64,000 nt of DNA from Acridotheres tristis (taxonomy: Eukaryota; Chordata; Aves; Passeriformes; Sturnidae). The stretch spans positions 19,225,501-19,289,500 of the forward strand of contig CM072892.1 in assembly GCA_037013685.1 (NCBI GenBank), read 5' to 3'. Under the pieces are notes generated by a model. It was not told the DNA's origin. It searched no databases and worked only from the letters and a program-made list of their open reading frames with translations. The position numbers were made by a program, and so were the translations under genes. Below, in pieces: positions 51,886 through 62,116 of the stretch. Numbering within the stretch: position 1 is the first letter of the stretch; every line of letters begins with the position of its first letter.

Positions 51886-52828
51886 CTGCTATTGAGTCCA
51901 TTCAGTTTTCCAGCTGATTAGGTCTCCTTTAATTGCAATCTGTACTTTCCAATTCATTGCCGCCTTACACAATTCATTTCCAATGGAGAAAATTTGGAAA
52001 TTTTCCAGTAAATTACAACAAGTTTTCTGTATGTCATCCATTATTTACAATCGAGTCCCTGATAATTTAGACCCAATGACACCATGAAATAGTACCAGGA
52101 TATTATTTGGTCAGTAACAAATAAAAATGTGCTGAACAATACGCTCACCACTGTGTTAATATTAGAATTTATTTCCCCAGAAGGGAGTGCTGGGCCATAA
52201 GAATGAATTAATATCTATCCTTTATAATAAGTTTCACTAGATTTTTTTTTCTTCCATTTAAACAATTCCCAGAGATGTACTATGCTTTTCAACAACTTGA
52301 AATACATCAAAATAAAGGCGATTAGAAAATATTTCATACAACATCCTCTTTTTCTCCATAGGAAAATGCTGATTCCTTGAAACTAAAACACTTTACAAGT
52401 AGAAAGCTGGTTTAAAAATGATCAGAAATGGACTTCAGTTGTGACATAGAATGGTTCTCTCAGTGATTGACAGAGAACAGTCTATTTTGAATCAATTGTC
52501 TCACAAGGCCACAAGTTTAAGCATCTCTATAACCTGATTTTTACTAGAGACTAATAATTAGTTGCTTAATTATAGGTTACAGTCACATGAGGTGACAATC
52601 TTTAACAGTTAGAGTGTAAGACAGTTTGGTGAATGCTTAATCTCCTTAAGAAGTAAAACAGCTTCCATGGCACACATTTCCTCAACCTGGTTTAAGCATA
52701 CTGATGGAGAAAATACAGATTGAATCCCTTCCTTGGAGGTTGTAGAATACGAATTTGATCTTACTCTGGAGTATTATGAGTAATGTTGAACTCATTACTC
52801 CTGATCCTTTGTTATTCTAGATTCCTTA

Positions 52829-52892
52829 GGGGGGATTTGGGGGGTTAGGGTTTTTTGGGGAGGGCTTGGGGAGGTTCTTCTGGTTTTGGGGG
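52829..52892 (+). other. G-run cluster, potential G-quadruplex
   Basis: Runs of 6, 6, 3, 4, 3, 4 and later 5 G separated by loops of 1-6 nt at first, on the plus strand (the non-template strand is minus for the host gene). This meets the common (G3+N1-7)x4 pattern several times over. Confidence 0.75.
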
Positions 52893-54589
52893 TTATTTGT
52901 TTGTTTCTTTTGCAGAGGCTGGTTTTTAAGATCTTTATTTTTTAAAATATTTCAGCTATACCAAGAAGAAATGAAAAAAGGATTTTTAGACATTATGCAA
53001 AAAAACCCCCTCAGCCTACCTTACCTATTAATGGACTTGTTCCATACCAGATGCATGAAAATATTACACTGAGTTCCCTAATCTGATACATCCAGGAGAT
53101 GAAATATAAATGAAAACTCCTAATCCATTAGAATTATATCTGGTTTTTTTTGTCAATGAAAGGTCCAATCACATTACATTTTTTCATTCTTCTTATCCCC
53201 CTTAGAAACCTAAGGACAGACTAGTAATTCTGTCCCTGGCCTCACATAAAGAAAGAGAAATATGTTGAATTAACACAGTAGTTGTGAGGCTTCCATTTAG
53301 AGATCATAGAACTGAAAAAACTCCATGCTAATTTAGGTATTTTGTCTGAAAATCTGTAATTGTATGACTTTACTCAGTTTTGATTTCCCATTAGCATGGA
53401 AGGCACCTCCAGATCTCTAATAATGAATCCAAGAAAGGGGAAAAGCATGAATGTGGCATACTTTATAATAGATGTGCAAAAATCTATGACTTTTTTTCCC
53501 TTAGCCACTATCCCATACAGTAAGTTCAGCTAAATTTAATTAGGGTTACCAACATTGTAATTTGAATCGTTACCCATCATGCTTTCTGCTCTTTATAAAG
53601 CATTTCCTTTTGAAATTTTCATGACTTATATAAGCATATAATTTTTTTCCCTGTGGCTAGCACTTGGTTGAAATATTAGATTCACTGTGAAATTCCTGCA
53701 ATTACTATTTCACTCTTATCTAGTTGAATAAAGAAGCATTTTCAGGACCCTTTTTAAAGTATGTCATTGACTGTAGTAGTTTTGATTATATCTCAAGACT
53801 GCTGATCTATGAATACTTTTAAATTGGCAACTTAACCTAATGTTTCTTTATTCTGTGTTATGTATCTTCAGTGTCCAGCTAAATCTTATGGATTAAAGCA
53901 AAGCAGGTAAAACAGACTTGAAGAAAGTAAAGGAGATGAGACAATACTGATTGTTCAGAATGCCAGACATAGAGGAGAAACTCTAGTTCTCCACATGCAC
54001 TCTTAAAGAAACATGATTTAGAAGGGGATCTCTAGGAAAGGGGATCGAAAAGTCACTGCAAAAGCTCCTAGGTTTTCCAACAGCTAGATGGAGTTTACAA
54101 TTTCTTTAGCTCAGATGTTTCATATCCAAAATATCAAAGAAATATTGCAAATACAAATGAGTGCTGGTGAAAGTACCTACTCTCTGAATTTGAAAGCTCC
54201 ATTATCTGGTATAAACATTTGGCAAGGCTAGATTATTTGCAATTTACTGAGTAACTCCAGACAATGTGCTTATTGGTGATATTCCATGCTGCAGATCTTA
54301 ACTCAGTATGTTGGAACCTATTCTGAAAATTTTGCTTTGGCTGGATTTTTTGTCAGTTTAAATGAATGCACAATTCTGCATTGATCTAACATAGTAAAAA
54401 GTAAACAAATCAAAATATATCTTTAATAATAGTATTGACCAAGACTGAAAGTCTGAAAGTCTGTCTGAAAGTTCAATGCAAAAGTTATGTTTGAATCATG
54501 GGGAATGTTTGAGCCTTTCAGCTTCATATGAATAGTGAAAATATGGTATAAGTTTGGTCTGAATTGACAGATTTCCTACAGTCTCATGT

Positions 54590-55210
54590 CACAGAATCTA
54601 AGAATGATTCAGGTTGGAAGGGACCTCTGGAGGTCATCTGGCCCAACAATCCCTGCTCAAGCAGGGCCATCTAGACCAGGTTGCTCAGGATCACATCTAC
54701 ATGGCTTTTGAATATCTCCAAGGACCGAGACTTTACATCTCTGGGAAATTTGTGCCTGTGATCTGTGACCTTCACAGTAAAGAAACTTTTTTCCAATATT
54801 CAGAGAAACCTCGTGTGTTCCAGCTAGAGTGCATTGCCTCTTTTTCTGTCACTGGGCACCAGTGAAAAGAGACTGGCTCCCACTTATTTGAATCTTGCCT
54901 TCAAGTAACACTGGTAAGATCCCAGACCTGAGCCTTCTCTTCTCCAGGCTAAACAGTTACATTTGTCTCAGTCTTTCGTCATGGAAGAGATGCTCCAGTG
55001 CCTTCAGCAATTTAGTGACCCTGAACAGAACTCTATTCAGTAGTTTCATGTCTCCCTTGCACTTGGCAGCCCAGAACGAGACACAATATTCCAAGTGGAA
55101 AACTAGATGCAGCCACCATTATTGAGCACAGAAGGATCACTTACCTCAACCTGCTGGTAATGCTTTTCCTAATGAAGCCCAGGATACTATCAATTTTCCT
55201 TGGCACACTT
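54590..55210 (-). mobile_element. CR1 LINE fragment, 3' end, sense to the host gene
   Basis: Starts on the plus strand with 'cacagaatctaagaatgatt', the complement of a CR1 3' end, followed by 'ggttggaagggacctctgg' and the usual avian CR1 order up to 'aatgaagcccaggatac'. It covers the 3' untranslated end and the last part of the reverse-transcriptase ORF, with many changes and frame breaks. Non-functional. Confidence 0.93.
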
Positions 55211-56534
55211 TGTCCCACTTCTCCTAGCAGTCCAAAAGAAGACCCATTTCTATCTCACAGTTCCCACAGTCTGTATGGATTGGCACTCCTTGGACAAATT
55301 CTGTCAGAGAGAAAGAATCAAATGGGAATCTCAATTAATCTTATTTTGATAATAAGTACAAAGAAAGAGAAAGAAGTTTTCTTTTCTATGGATTCAGTTC
55401 AGATAATCCCAAGATACCAAGGAGCAGGATGGTTAGACAGGAAGGTAATAAACACCTCTTTTTGAAAACAAAATTAAAGAGAATTTGAGAAAAACTTTGG
55501 CTGTTCGGGAGATGAAATTAAAATGGCTTAATTTGAATTCTCAAAGCATGTCTTTAACAGAATCAGGCCTTTAACAACCATTGGAATCCTAGAACTGCTT
55601 ATACTTTTTAGTGATTTGACTTCTGTTATATGGAATGAGCAGCCTGGCTTCTCTGATCTAAGAATGTTAACCTGCTATTTCCATACAGAGAGGCCAGTTT
55701 TGAACCACATCACCTTTTGAACAGAACTGAGCACAGCAGGGAGACAATTGCTTTGGAAGAACTGATTTACAAGTGAGGAAAGTGGACAGGGAAAATCGAT
55801 TTGTGCAACCCTTCTCTCTCTCTGTACCTGATTGGTCTGCTTAATAAACTTGTGAAAGCAAAACTGAACTGCAACTGTCTAGCACATGTCAGAATGGTGG
55901 CAGATGCAATGTGATCTACCTGTCAGATAAGCTGAAACATCTCTATGTTGCATCCACAAGAGTTTATGCATCACTGTGCATGAATAGCAGCACTGGAATT
56001 TCTGGCTGTCTGGAAATCTAAACTTTGCCCACAGATGCCTAACCCTGAGCCATTGTCCAAACCCATAGGACTAAAAATGGTAGCATTGGATGTTAATAAA
56101 ACTGAAGAATATAACATTGTTACTTATTCTTCTTCTCCAGAAGCAGTTTTTATCAGTAGTTTTGCACTAATTTTTCCACCACATTTCACTGAGTCAGAAC
56201 TGAAATATCCTGAGTATAGAGCTATGTTATTTTCTATCTGTCATTGGAAGTTCTCAAAAATTTCAGATTTTTCTAAAGTTTTAGATGTGACAGCTAACTA
56301 TTTTGTCACTGGCTAAAGCCAGGAGCTTCATCAGTGTCTTCCTGCTGCTAAAGGTGCTAAGTAGATATTCTAGAATTAGCTGCCTTTTCACTTTCAGGGC
56401 CCCTTAGAGATTTGTTCATCAGTAGATCTAAAAAGTAGCGTTGGGGTAATTACATCTGTGGAATCTCTCCAGGACTAGGATAAATATTTGGTCTGTAGCT
56501 GTAGCTTAAAATTGTCTTGGAAGGTGATATCCAC

Positions 56535-56579
56535 AAAGTATTTATGATAAGAAGCAATATTTAACATCAGCTTTTCTTT
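56535..56579 (-). CDS. Candidate exon 7 (15 codons), weak donor
   Basis: One of the best acceptors of the window (ttgtatttttttctgcag) opens a frame KEKLMLNIASYHKYF, phase 0, separated from exon 6 by 177 nt. The only usable donor is TTT|GTGGAT, which is poor. Without splicing the frame runs to a TAG at about 56475, so an alternative terminal exon is also possible. Confidence 0.45.
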
Positions 56580-56756
56580 CTGCAGAAAAAAATACAAAAG
56601 GGAAGAAGGAATACATTCTATTAGCACACTCGTTAGTTGCTCTAAAAGCCAAGTTGCTCCTTTCAAGTCTTTTGCCTTTCACAAAGGTATGCAAATACAG
56701 GGATAGATTTGGAGTTTAAATATTATGCCTTAATTCCAAAGCAAACCCTTTCACAC

Positions 56757-56902
56757 ATGAAGAGCATGGATTTGCATCAGGAGATTCTGAACAAAACAAC
56801 TGATAATTTTACAGAGTTTTGGGTTTTTTTGCAGAGTAGATAGCATAACATTATCTTTCTGAAGATAATGAACTCCAGAATACGATGGGATGTTCAATTT
56901 AG
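56757..56902 (-). CDS. Candidate exon 6 (48 codons)
   Basis: Acceptor ctcatttttgttattcag is excellent. The frame (phase 1 to 0) reads KLNIPSYSGVHYLQKDNVML and continues to a hydrophobic end with QNLLMQIHALH. The donor CAT|GTGTGA is weak; GTGAAA two bases later is an alternative that would change the phase. Confidence 0.7.
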
Positions 56903-57629
56903 CTGAATAACAAAAATGAGTAACAGAGTATCTAAAAATAAGTTTTAACATTCTTTCTTCACAATCTCTAGACTCTTAATCGTTTCTGGAAACAAAATAA
57001 TAAAAAGATGATACAAAAATTTGATTTTTATCATTCTCAGAATAGTTTGTCAACATTTCATTCTTAAAGTTGATTTTCCTAATTTAGTTTTTTGCATGAA
57101 AATGCAGCAAGTTTGTCTGCATAAAGTTGCTGTATTGGCTGTTGGCGTGAAAGGAAACCTTCCTTTCTTTTTGTTTTGAAACATTTCCTAGAAAACAGAA
57201 TGGTTTGGGTTTAGGTTTGGATTTTTCTTCTTCTTCAGTGATTTTGCTGTTCCAGAATTTTCAGTTTGGTTTGAGTTGAATGTTTGTGTCTAATAAGTAG
57301 ATTTGAGCAGGAAGCTTAATTAGATGAACTCTTAAATTTTTACCCAACACATTATTTTCCATAATTGTGTAACAATGAATTTGAATCTGGATCCTTAAAA
57401 CATAAAACAATTGCATATATAAAAACAATGTGACAATGGCAGCAAAGACAATTAAAGTTACTATATTCACAGTCCTACTTAGAAAAACAAAAAACTGTTT
57501 GCTCCAAAAATGTCAAACTAAAAAATAAGAAAATTATCTTTGCAAATATATCCCATATTTCTCTCACACACATCTCTCCTACTTCTTCAGTATGTAGTAA
57601 AATTCAATCCAGCTGCTTTTGACAGCAAC
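56903..57629. other. Intron between exons 5 and 6
   Basis: AT-rich. Contains an exon-like 50-nt stretch (57344-57393) with good sites that does not fit the phase of exon 6 and was left out. Confidence 0.5.
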
Positions 57630-57817
57630 CTTTAAGGTGATGATTCTTTGGAGGAATTAACTTTGAAAAAATAATTTCATTCTTCACATATCTTGGCTTC
57701 AAGCATTTGTCATCATTTACTAAAGTAGTTGAAATCTTAGCAGAGGATGGGGACCATAGGAGACGGAATGAATGCTGAATTTGCTCTGAGTCTATGCTTA
57801 TGCCATCATACACAGAA
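57630..57817 (-). CDS. Candidate exon 5 (62 codons)
   Basis: Open for 188 nt, phase 2 to 1, with protein-like text including SVYDGISIDSEQIQHSF and NDDKCLKPRYVKNEIIFSK. Acceptor aaagatctacag has a poor pyrimidine tract; donor AAG|GTTGCT is moderate. Both phases match exons 4 and 6 exactly. An in-frame stop lies a few codons past the donor. Confidence 0.72.
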
Positions 57818-58365
57818 CTGTAGATCTTTAGTCTCCATAGCTATATGCAACATTTATCCATTAATATAGGAACAACTCAATTAGTAGCTCTGTAGGGATC
57901 AGAGCATAACCCTACTTTCCACAATTTAATAGCTACCATACATCATCAAGATCTAATTCCCAGGCTGAGTAGGACGTAAATGGCAGTAGCCCACAGATTT
58001 ATTTTTGAAAAACTTGAAATCCGTGTGACTTAATACATTTCCCCAAGCCCACGTGTATTTTGCATCCTGCAATTTTGCCTATAATTCACACCTGGCATCT
58101 TGCAGATTAAGGTTCCTGACTGTTTTATGGTTACATTATTTGATTTCTTTAAAACATCATTAACATGAAAGGGAATTGTTTGCCATCTAGAATTTGCTTT
58201 TATTATCAGAGGTTCATTATCTCAGAAAAGGAATAGTTTGAGACTTAGAGTACTCTGTGTTTTGTGCTTCCAGTGTCTTCAGTAGCATTACTTGTTCAAT
58301 TGTCTTAGGCTTATTTCAGAGAAGGCTGCTGGTAACTCACTGAAGTTCAAGAATTCACTCCTTTC

Positions 58366-58406
58366 TTTTTTTTTTTTTTTTTTTTTTTTTTTTCTTTCTT
58401 TCTTTC
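58366..58406. repeat. Poly(T)28 followed by (CTTT)3
   Basis: 28 consecutive T from 58366 to 58393, then CTTTCTTTCTTTC. Simple repeat; may be a degraded poly(A) tail of a minus-strand retroposon, but no element body is recognisable next to it. Confidence 0.9.
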
Positions 58407-58767
58407 TGTATTTCATGAGACAATTTAGAATATGCTTTATCATGTAATGGAATCACCGGAAATTCTATACTTCAATCATAAGCCCAGACCCAGTAACTGC
58501 AATCCTGATTATCCTGATTTAGGCTTGCTGCAAAACACAATGATTAGCTTGTATACAGTGATATCACAGGGAAATGTGAAAGACTTACCTCATAGTTTCT
58601 ATATGAAGGCTATTCAATGTATCATGTACAAGACTGGTCTGAGCAGGAAAGAGAAACAGTAAGTTCTGAACACTTGAGCTTTTTGCTCACTTTGCAGCTG
58701 ATTGTTTAAACAGCAGCATTGTAAAGAGCTAAAATTTGTTGATGGAGTTGTCAAGACATTAATAGGC

Positions 58768-59582
58768 TGTCTCGTCCTACTGTAAAAGGGGAGTCGGAGA
58801 GAATTATTTTTGATAGATTTCTCGGATGAAAATAAACGGGACAATATTATATCTGAGAACTTTTTATTGATATAGATAAGTATTCCTATCGAAGGGGCGA
58901 TAGAAAAGAGAGCAAAGAGGGGGAAAGAGAGAAGAGAGAGCAGCAGGAGGCGGCCAGATCTCTGCCGCTGTGGTCCGGGCAGCCCGGCCCGGCAGCCGCA
59001 GCGTGTCGGGGCCGGGGCAGCAGCCAGCACAGTGCCTTGTGCCGGCCGGGAACAGGCTGCCGTGGCCACGGACACTGCCCGAACAGCCGCAAACAGCGGA
59101 GCCTCGGAGCGCTGCGGGGCCGAGCCGCCTCCGGGAAGGGCCAAGCGGGGCAGGCGGAGCCAGGACGGGGCAGGCGGCCGGGGAAGGAGCAGGAGCGCAG
59201 GGAGAGAAAGGCGAGCGGGGCACGGGGGGCAATCTGATCCCCCGGGAGAGCCCCCGATACCTCCAAGGAGCCCGAAGAAAATGGTCCCTGGCTGTGCCGC
59301 CGTTCACTGTGTTTATGTGCTAAAGCTCTTCCCGCAGCCCGATTTCCTGGGCATTTTGTCCCCATGGCCAAGGGGCGCCGCTTGCAGCCCGGGGGCGGCA
59401 GCTCTGTCTGCCCTGCAGGCGAAACCTCCCCGGGGACAGGGCTCCCAGCACACCTACAGCCCCTAGAGTCATTTTTCACCTCCGGTACTACATATGTTGA
59501 GGCATAAATAAATATCAGATTGGTCCCTCTCATAGTACTGCATATGTTGAGGCATAAATAAATATCAGATTGGTCCCTCTCA
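58768..59582 (-). mobile_element. Solo LTR of an endogenous retrovirus, GC-rich
   Basis: The block is bounded by a perfect 5-bp target-site duplication TAGGC (58763-58767 and 59583-59587). In its own (minus) orientation it starts TGAGAGG and ends GAGACA, the TG...CA ends of an LTR. An AATAAA signal lies at 58863-58868, about 95 bp before the 3' end, preceded by a 6-bp hairpin (58886-58903). The body is strongly GC/CpG-rich, unlike its flanks. A 5-bp duplication is usual for ERVL-type elements, but I cannot assign the class. No internal retroviral sequence is present, so it is a recombined solo LTR, in the same direction as the host gene. Confidence 0.82.
58863..58868 (-). terminator. LTR polyadenylation signal AATAAA
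   Basis: TTTATT on the plus strand reads AATAAA in LTR orientation and in the host-gene orientation. It could in principle truncate the host transcript within this intron. Confidence 0.6.
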
Positions 59583-59584
59583 TA
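59485..59584 (-). repeat. 50-bp tandem duplication at the 5' end of the LTR
   Basis: Units 59485-59534 and 59535-59584 are 50 bp each and differ at one position. They sit at the U3 start of the LTR; the last two bases overlap the target duplication. The copy number may differ between individuals or between family members. Confidence 0.93.
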
Positions 59585-60015
59585 GGCAAGTGCAGATGTA
59601 TTGCATACATCCCTATCGCGCTCCAAAATCTCATTGTGTCGAAAGACTTTTAAAATGGGAGGTGAAACTCACTAGGGAAACAGGACAGATGCCAACAGAC
59701 TTTAAATCTTGATTTTGAATGTCACATTCTTCAAGATATCCCAGGTCCACAGCTCCTCAATGTTTCTATTAATGACTGGAGAAAGATCTGAGTGTACATT
59801 TATTAAATTTCCAGAGGATATGAAGCTGTGAATGTTTGAAAGTACATTATAATGTGATGTGGAATTTAAATCAACGTTGCAAAATTATCTGGGGAAAAAA
59901 AAGAGTATAAGAAGAGCTAAATTCTATTTTCACTAGATATAATTTACTTCACAGTGTAAGGTGGAAACAAATGGCAAGGAAGCAATTATACAGAAAAGTT
60001 TTCTGAAGGCTATAC

Positions 60016-60050
60016 CTGTCAAGCACTAAACATGGGTCAATGAGATCACA
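60016..60050 (-). CDS. Candidate exon 4 (11 codons plus 2 nt)
   Basis: A long pyrimidine tract ending ctatttttattgcctaag and donor GACAG|GTATAG bracket 35 nt. Two frames carry stops; the only open one reads CDLIDPCLVLD (phase 0 to 2). Both sites and both phases agree with the neighbours. Confidence 0.75.
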
Positions 60051-60983
60051 CTTAGGCAATAAAAATAGAAAAGGAAAGAAAGCCAACCAGCTCAGATTGT
60101 ACACAGCACTATGGTACATGAAACACATTAAATACTCCTGCTGTTCTATAGCTTTTATCATTCAACACTTTTAAAGAGCTTAGATAAAAATACTAGGCCA
60201 GTTTGGGTCTATGAACTTAAAAAAAAAAAATCAAACCAACTGGATCTTTTCCCTCTCATTACAAAAGTAGTCATGCACAAAGACATAGGAAGAAAGAGTG
60301 ATCAAACTGAATAAGAAAAAAAGAAAATAAATGCTGAAGTGAGATACAGCAGAAGGGTTAAAAAGTTAAAAGGTTGCTGTAAAAGTAAACAAAATTTTTC
60401 TTGTTCACTCTAGATAGAGTAAGAAATACCAGGGAAGAAGATAAAAATCTCAATTTTTGGAGGCTTTGAATAAAAATAACTGCCTAGAACATTTTAAGGT
60501 AATTATGAGAGTGTATTTCCAAAGTCCAGGACTGAGATTTTGTTCATCTTGGAACTGGATACAGATTCTGATTTGTACACCAAATGACTTTGGGTAGACA
60601 TCAAAAATATATCAGTTATATATACCAGTTTTTTTCTTTCTTGTATAGTTTTTGCCTTTTATTTTTAATTTGTGCTTCTGCCCTGAAAATTTTGGCTTGG
60701 ATTAGAATCACAAGTGCTAATAGGCACCAAAAAAGTTGATTTCTCTGTACTTCCAGGTGATGTTCACACACTATCCAACCTGACCTGTATGGGAGGTGGT
60801 AGAAATATTAAAAGGAAGCCCATCTTTTTCCTTTCTATTTCTTTCTTTTTTTTTTTTTTTTCCTTGGTTTCTTAGTTGGTTAGTTGGTTTGGTTTCTTTG
60901 TTGAGGCTTTTTTTTTTGTCTCAGGAGATGTTTATATGCCCTAGGTAAAATTAAAGTGCTCAGGTTCGGTTTTTGAAGTTTAC
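60051..60983. other. Intron between exons 3 and 4
   Basis: AT-rich with a poly(T) tract near 60846-60861 followed by repeated 'ttggtt' motifs (60863-60900). No mobile element recognised. Confidence 0.5.
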
Positions 60984-61071
60984 TGATCTTCCGCGATTGC
61001 GGAAATGGGCTTCCTTTATTTCTATTTTATTCGGACTGTGCTTAATGTTCATTAGGCAGCCCTTAGGCACA
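60984..61071 (-). CDS. Candidate exon 3 (29 codons)
   Basis: The acceptor cccttttccccttctag is excellent. The 88-nt exon is open in only one frame (phase 2 to 0) and reads VPKGCLMNIKHSP then NKIEIKEAHFRNRGRS, ending at TCA|GTAAAC. It has several CpGs, unlike the surrounding DNA. Its exit phase matches exon 4. Confidence 0.75.
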
Positions 61072-61919
61072 CTAGAAGGGGAAAAGGGAATTGTTATATA
61101 AATAAAATCAGTTTTAATATTAATTGTAACAAACCTTTTTTTTTTTTTTTTAACCATAGTATTTTTTTATATATATTATAAGTAGAGAAGTAAAAGTGGT
61201 TAAACATTATGATGCTACTCAACAGTATAATTTAGAGTCTTGGGTCCAATTCTTGAGCTCAGTATACCATGTGTATTCTGCTTTCAATACACAATTTTTA
61301 GTCCTTATTAGAGGAAGTATCCCTATGTCTTATCTCATATTCAGATTCCGAATTCTATTTAGCATTCATTGCTCTGAGTTTTCCACCTGGTTTGATTACT
61401 TGCATAGCTTTCTCAGTTAAAGGGTCAAAAAATTAGTCCGGATGATAGGCACAAAGTTGCAAATTTTGTAACACTGAGTTTGCTACGTATTGATGTGTCA
61501 TGGCACATAATCTTCTCCTTTGTGTTACTTAAATTTGAAGTATAACACATTCTCTGAAAAATAACTTGCAGCTACTTTAAAATAAATTTAAAATCCATTT
61601 TAATCACTTTGAGATCCATTTTATTTAAAAAATAATTATATTCATAGTTTTGAATGCTTTAAAAATAAATAAATAAATATTGCCAAGAAACATAAGTTGT
61701 AAATTACCTTTATTCTCTTCTGTCATAAAAGATTTTTGTGGGCAGAAATTCTTCTCAACATTCACAGCTTTATCCACAGTTTTCATTCTTAGTGTCCTCT
61801 AATTATGTCTAAGGCCTCTCTCTATAGGAAAAGTCTTTGCCTTGGTACATTGCTGTTAAATGTGCCTTGAATATCTAATGCTGGGAAATTATGTTTTGTA
61901 AATACTTAGTAATAAATAC
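61072..61919. other. Intron between exons 2 and 3
   Basis: AT-rich, with a short AATA repeat near 61665-61680 and T/A runs near 61136-61151 on the exon 3 side. No coding or mobile element seen. Confidence 0.5.
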
Positions 61920-62002
61920 GTATTATCAACATTGCTGCCAAATGTGTTCCAAGGTATACCCAAAAGGTGTTGCTGTGAATGATGTGAATTATCACAGTGT
62001 AC
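61920..62002 (-). CDS. Candidate exon 2 (27 codons)
   Basis: Acceptor tgcatatgttgctttag, then 83 nt in phase 0 to 2, containing residues such as HLLGIPWNTFGSNVDN. The chosen donor AC|GTATTT is weak. An alternative is TTTTGG|GTATAC inside the same stretch, but its phase does not fit exon 3. The third frame hits a stop at once. Confidence 0.5.
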
Positions 62003-62059
62003 CTAAAGCAACATATGCAAATCGAAGATCGAAAAATCATGGAGTAAGTGCGTGCATAC

Positions 62060-62116
62060 CTGCAAGGCAACAGAAAACTCTGGAAATGCAAAGTACAGTA
62101 AATCAAGCATGAAATC
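62060..62116 (-). CDS. Candidate exon 1 of the minus-strand gene (19 codons)
   Basis: Acceptor ttcttcactggggctag and a strong donor CAG|GTATGC enclose 57 nt, phase 0 to 0. The frame starts DFMLDLLYFAF and ends SVALQ; the third codon is ATG, so this could be a start exon or an internal one. The next intron (62003-62059) would be only 57 nt, near or below the vertebrate minimum, which lowers confidence. Confidence 0.5.

Larger units (their letters stand above)
51886..56534. other. Intron between exons 7 and 8
   Basis: Contains a CR1 copy (54590-55210), a G-rich quadruplex-type cluster (52829-52892), and a short CTGAAAGT repeat (54444-54473). Otherwise AT-rich, nothing recognised. Confidence 0.6.
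57818..60015. other. Intron between exons 4 and 5
   Basis: Holds the GC-rich solo LTR (58768-59582) and a poly(T)-(CTTT) tract (58366-58406). The remainder is AT-rich and unremarkable. Confidence 0.6.
347..62116 (-). other. Predicted multi-exon protein-coding gene, unidentified, spanning the window
   Basis: What I see: 27 candidate coding exons on the minus strand whose frames join without a phase conflict, giving 918 codons in 2754 nt. Many are flanked by textbook pyrimidine-rich acceptors and GTATGT, GTAAGA, GTGAGG or GTAACT donors. Introns range from 57 nt to about 5.6 kb. The joined product is rich in Leu, Ile, Lys, Glu and Cys, with no obvious catalytic motif, signal peptide or zinc-finger pattern. 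Alternating hydrophobic and charged stretches suggest a helical, perhaps repeat-built, cytoplasmic protein; that is inference. No start or terminal exon is certain, so both ends probably lie outside. An in-frame TAA occurs at 10375-10377. All large repeats fall in introns. I do not recognise the family and propose no function. Confidence 0.82.

Noticed and set aside
57344..57393. Exon-like 50 nt with good acceptor and TGG|GTAAAA donor
   Set aside because: No frame allows exon 5 to join exon 6 through it, whereas exons 5 and 6 join directly in phase.
58900..59480. CpG island promoter of a host gene
   Set aside because: The sharp edges with a TAGGC target duplication and TG...CA ends show it is an LTR.
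58886..59626. Minus-strand open frame of 246 codons and overlapping frames in the GC-rich block
   Set aside because: It lies in the solo LTR, includes the 50-bp duplication translated twice, and extends across the LTR boundary. High G+C makes stops rare by chance.
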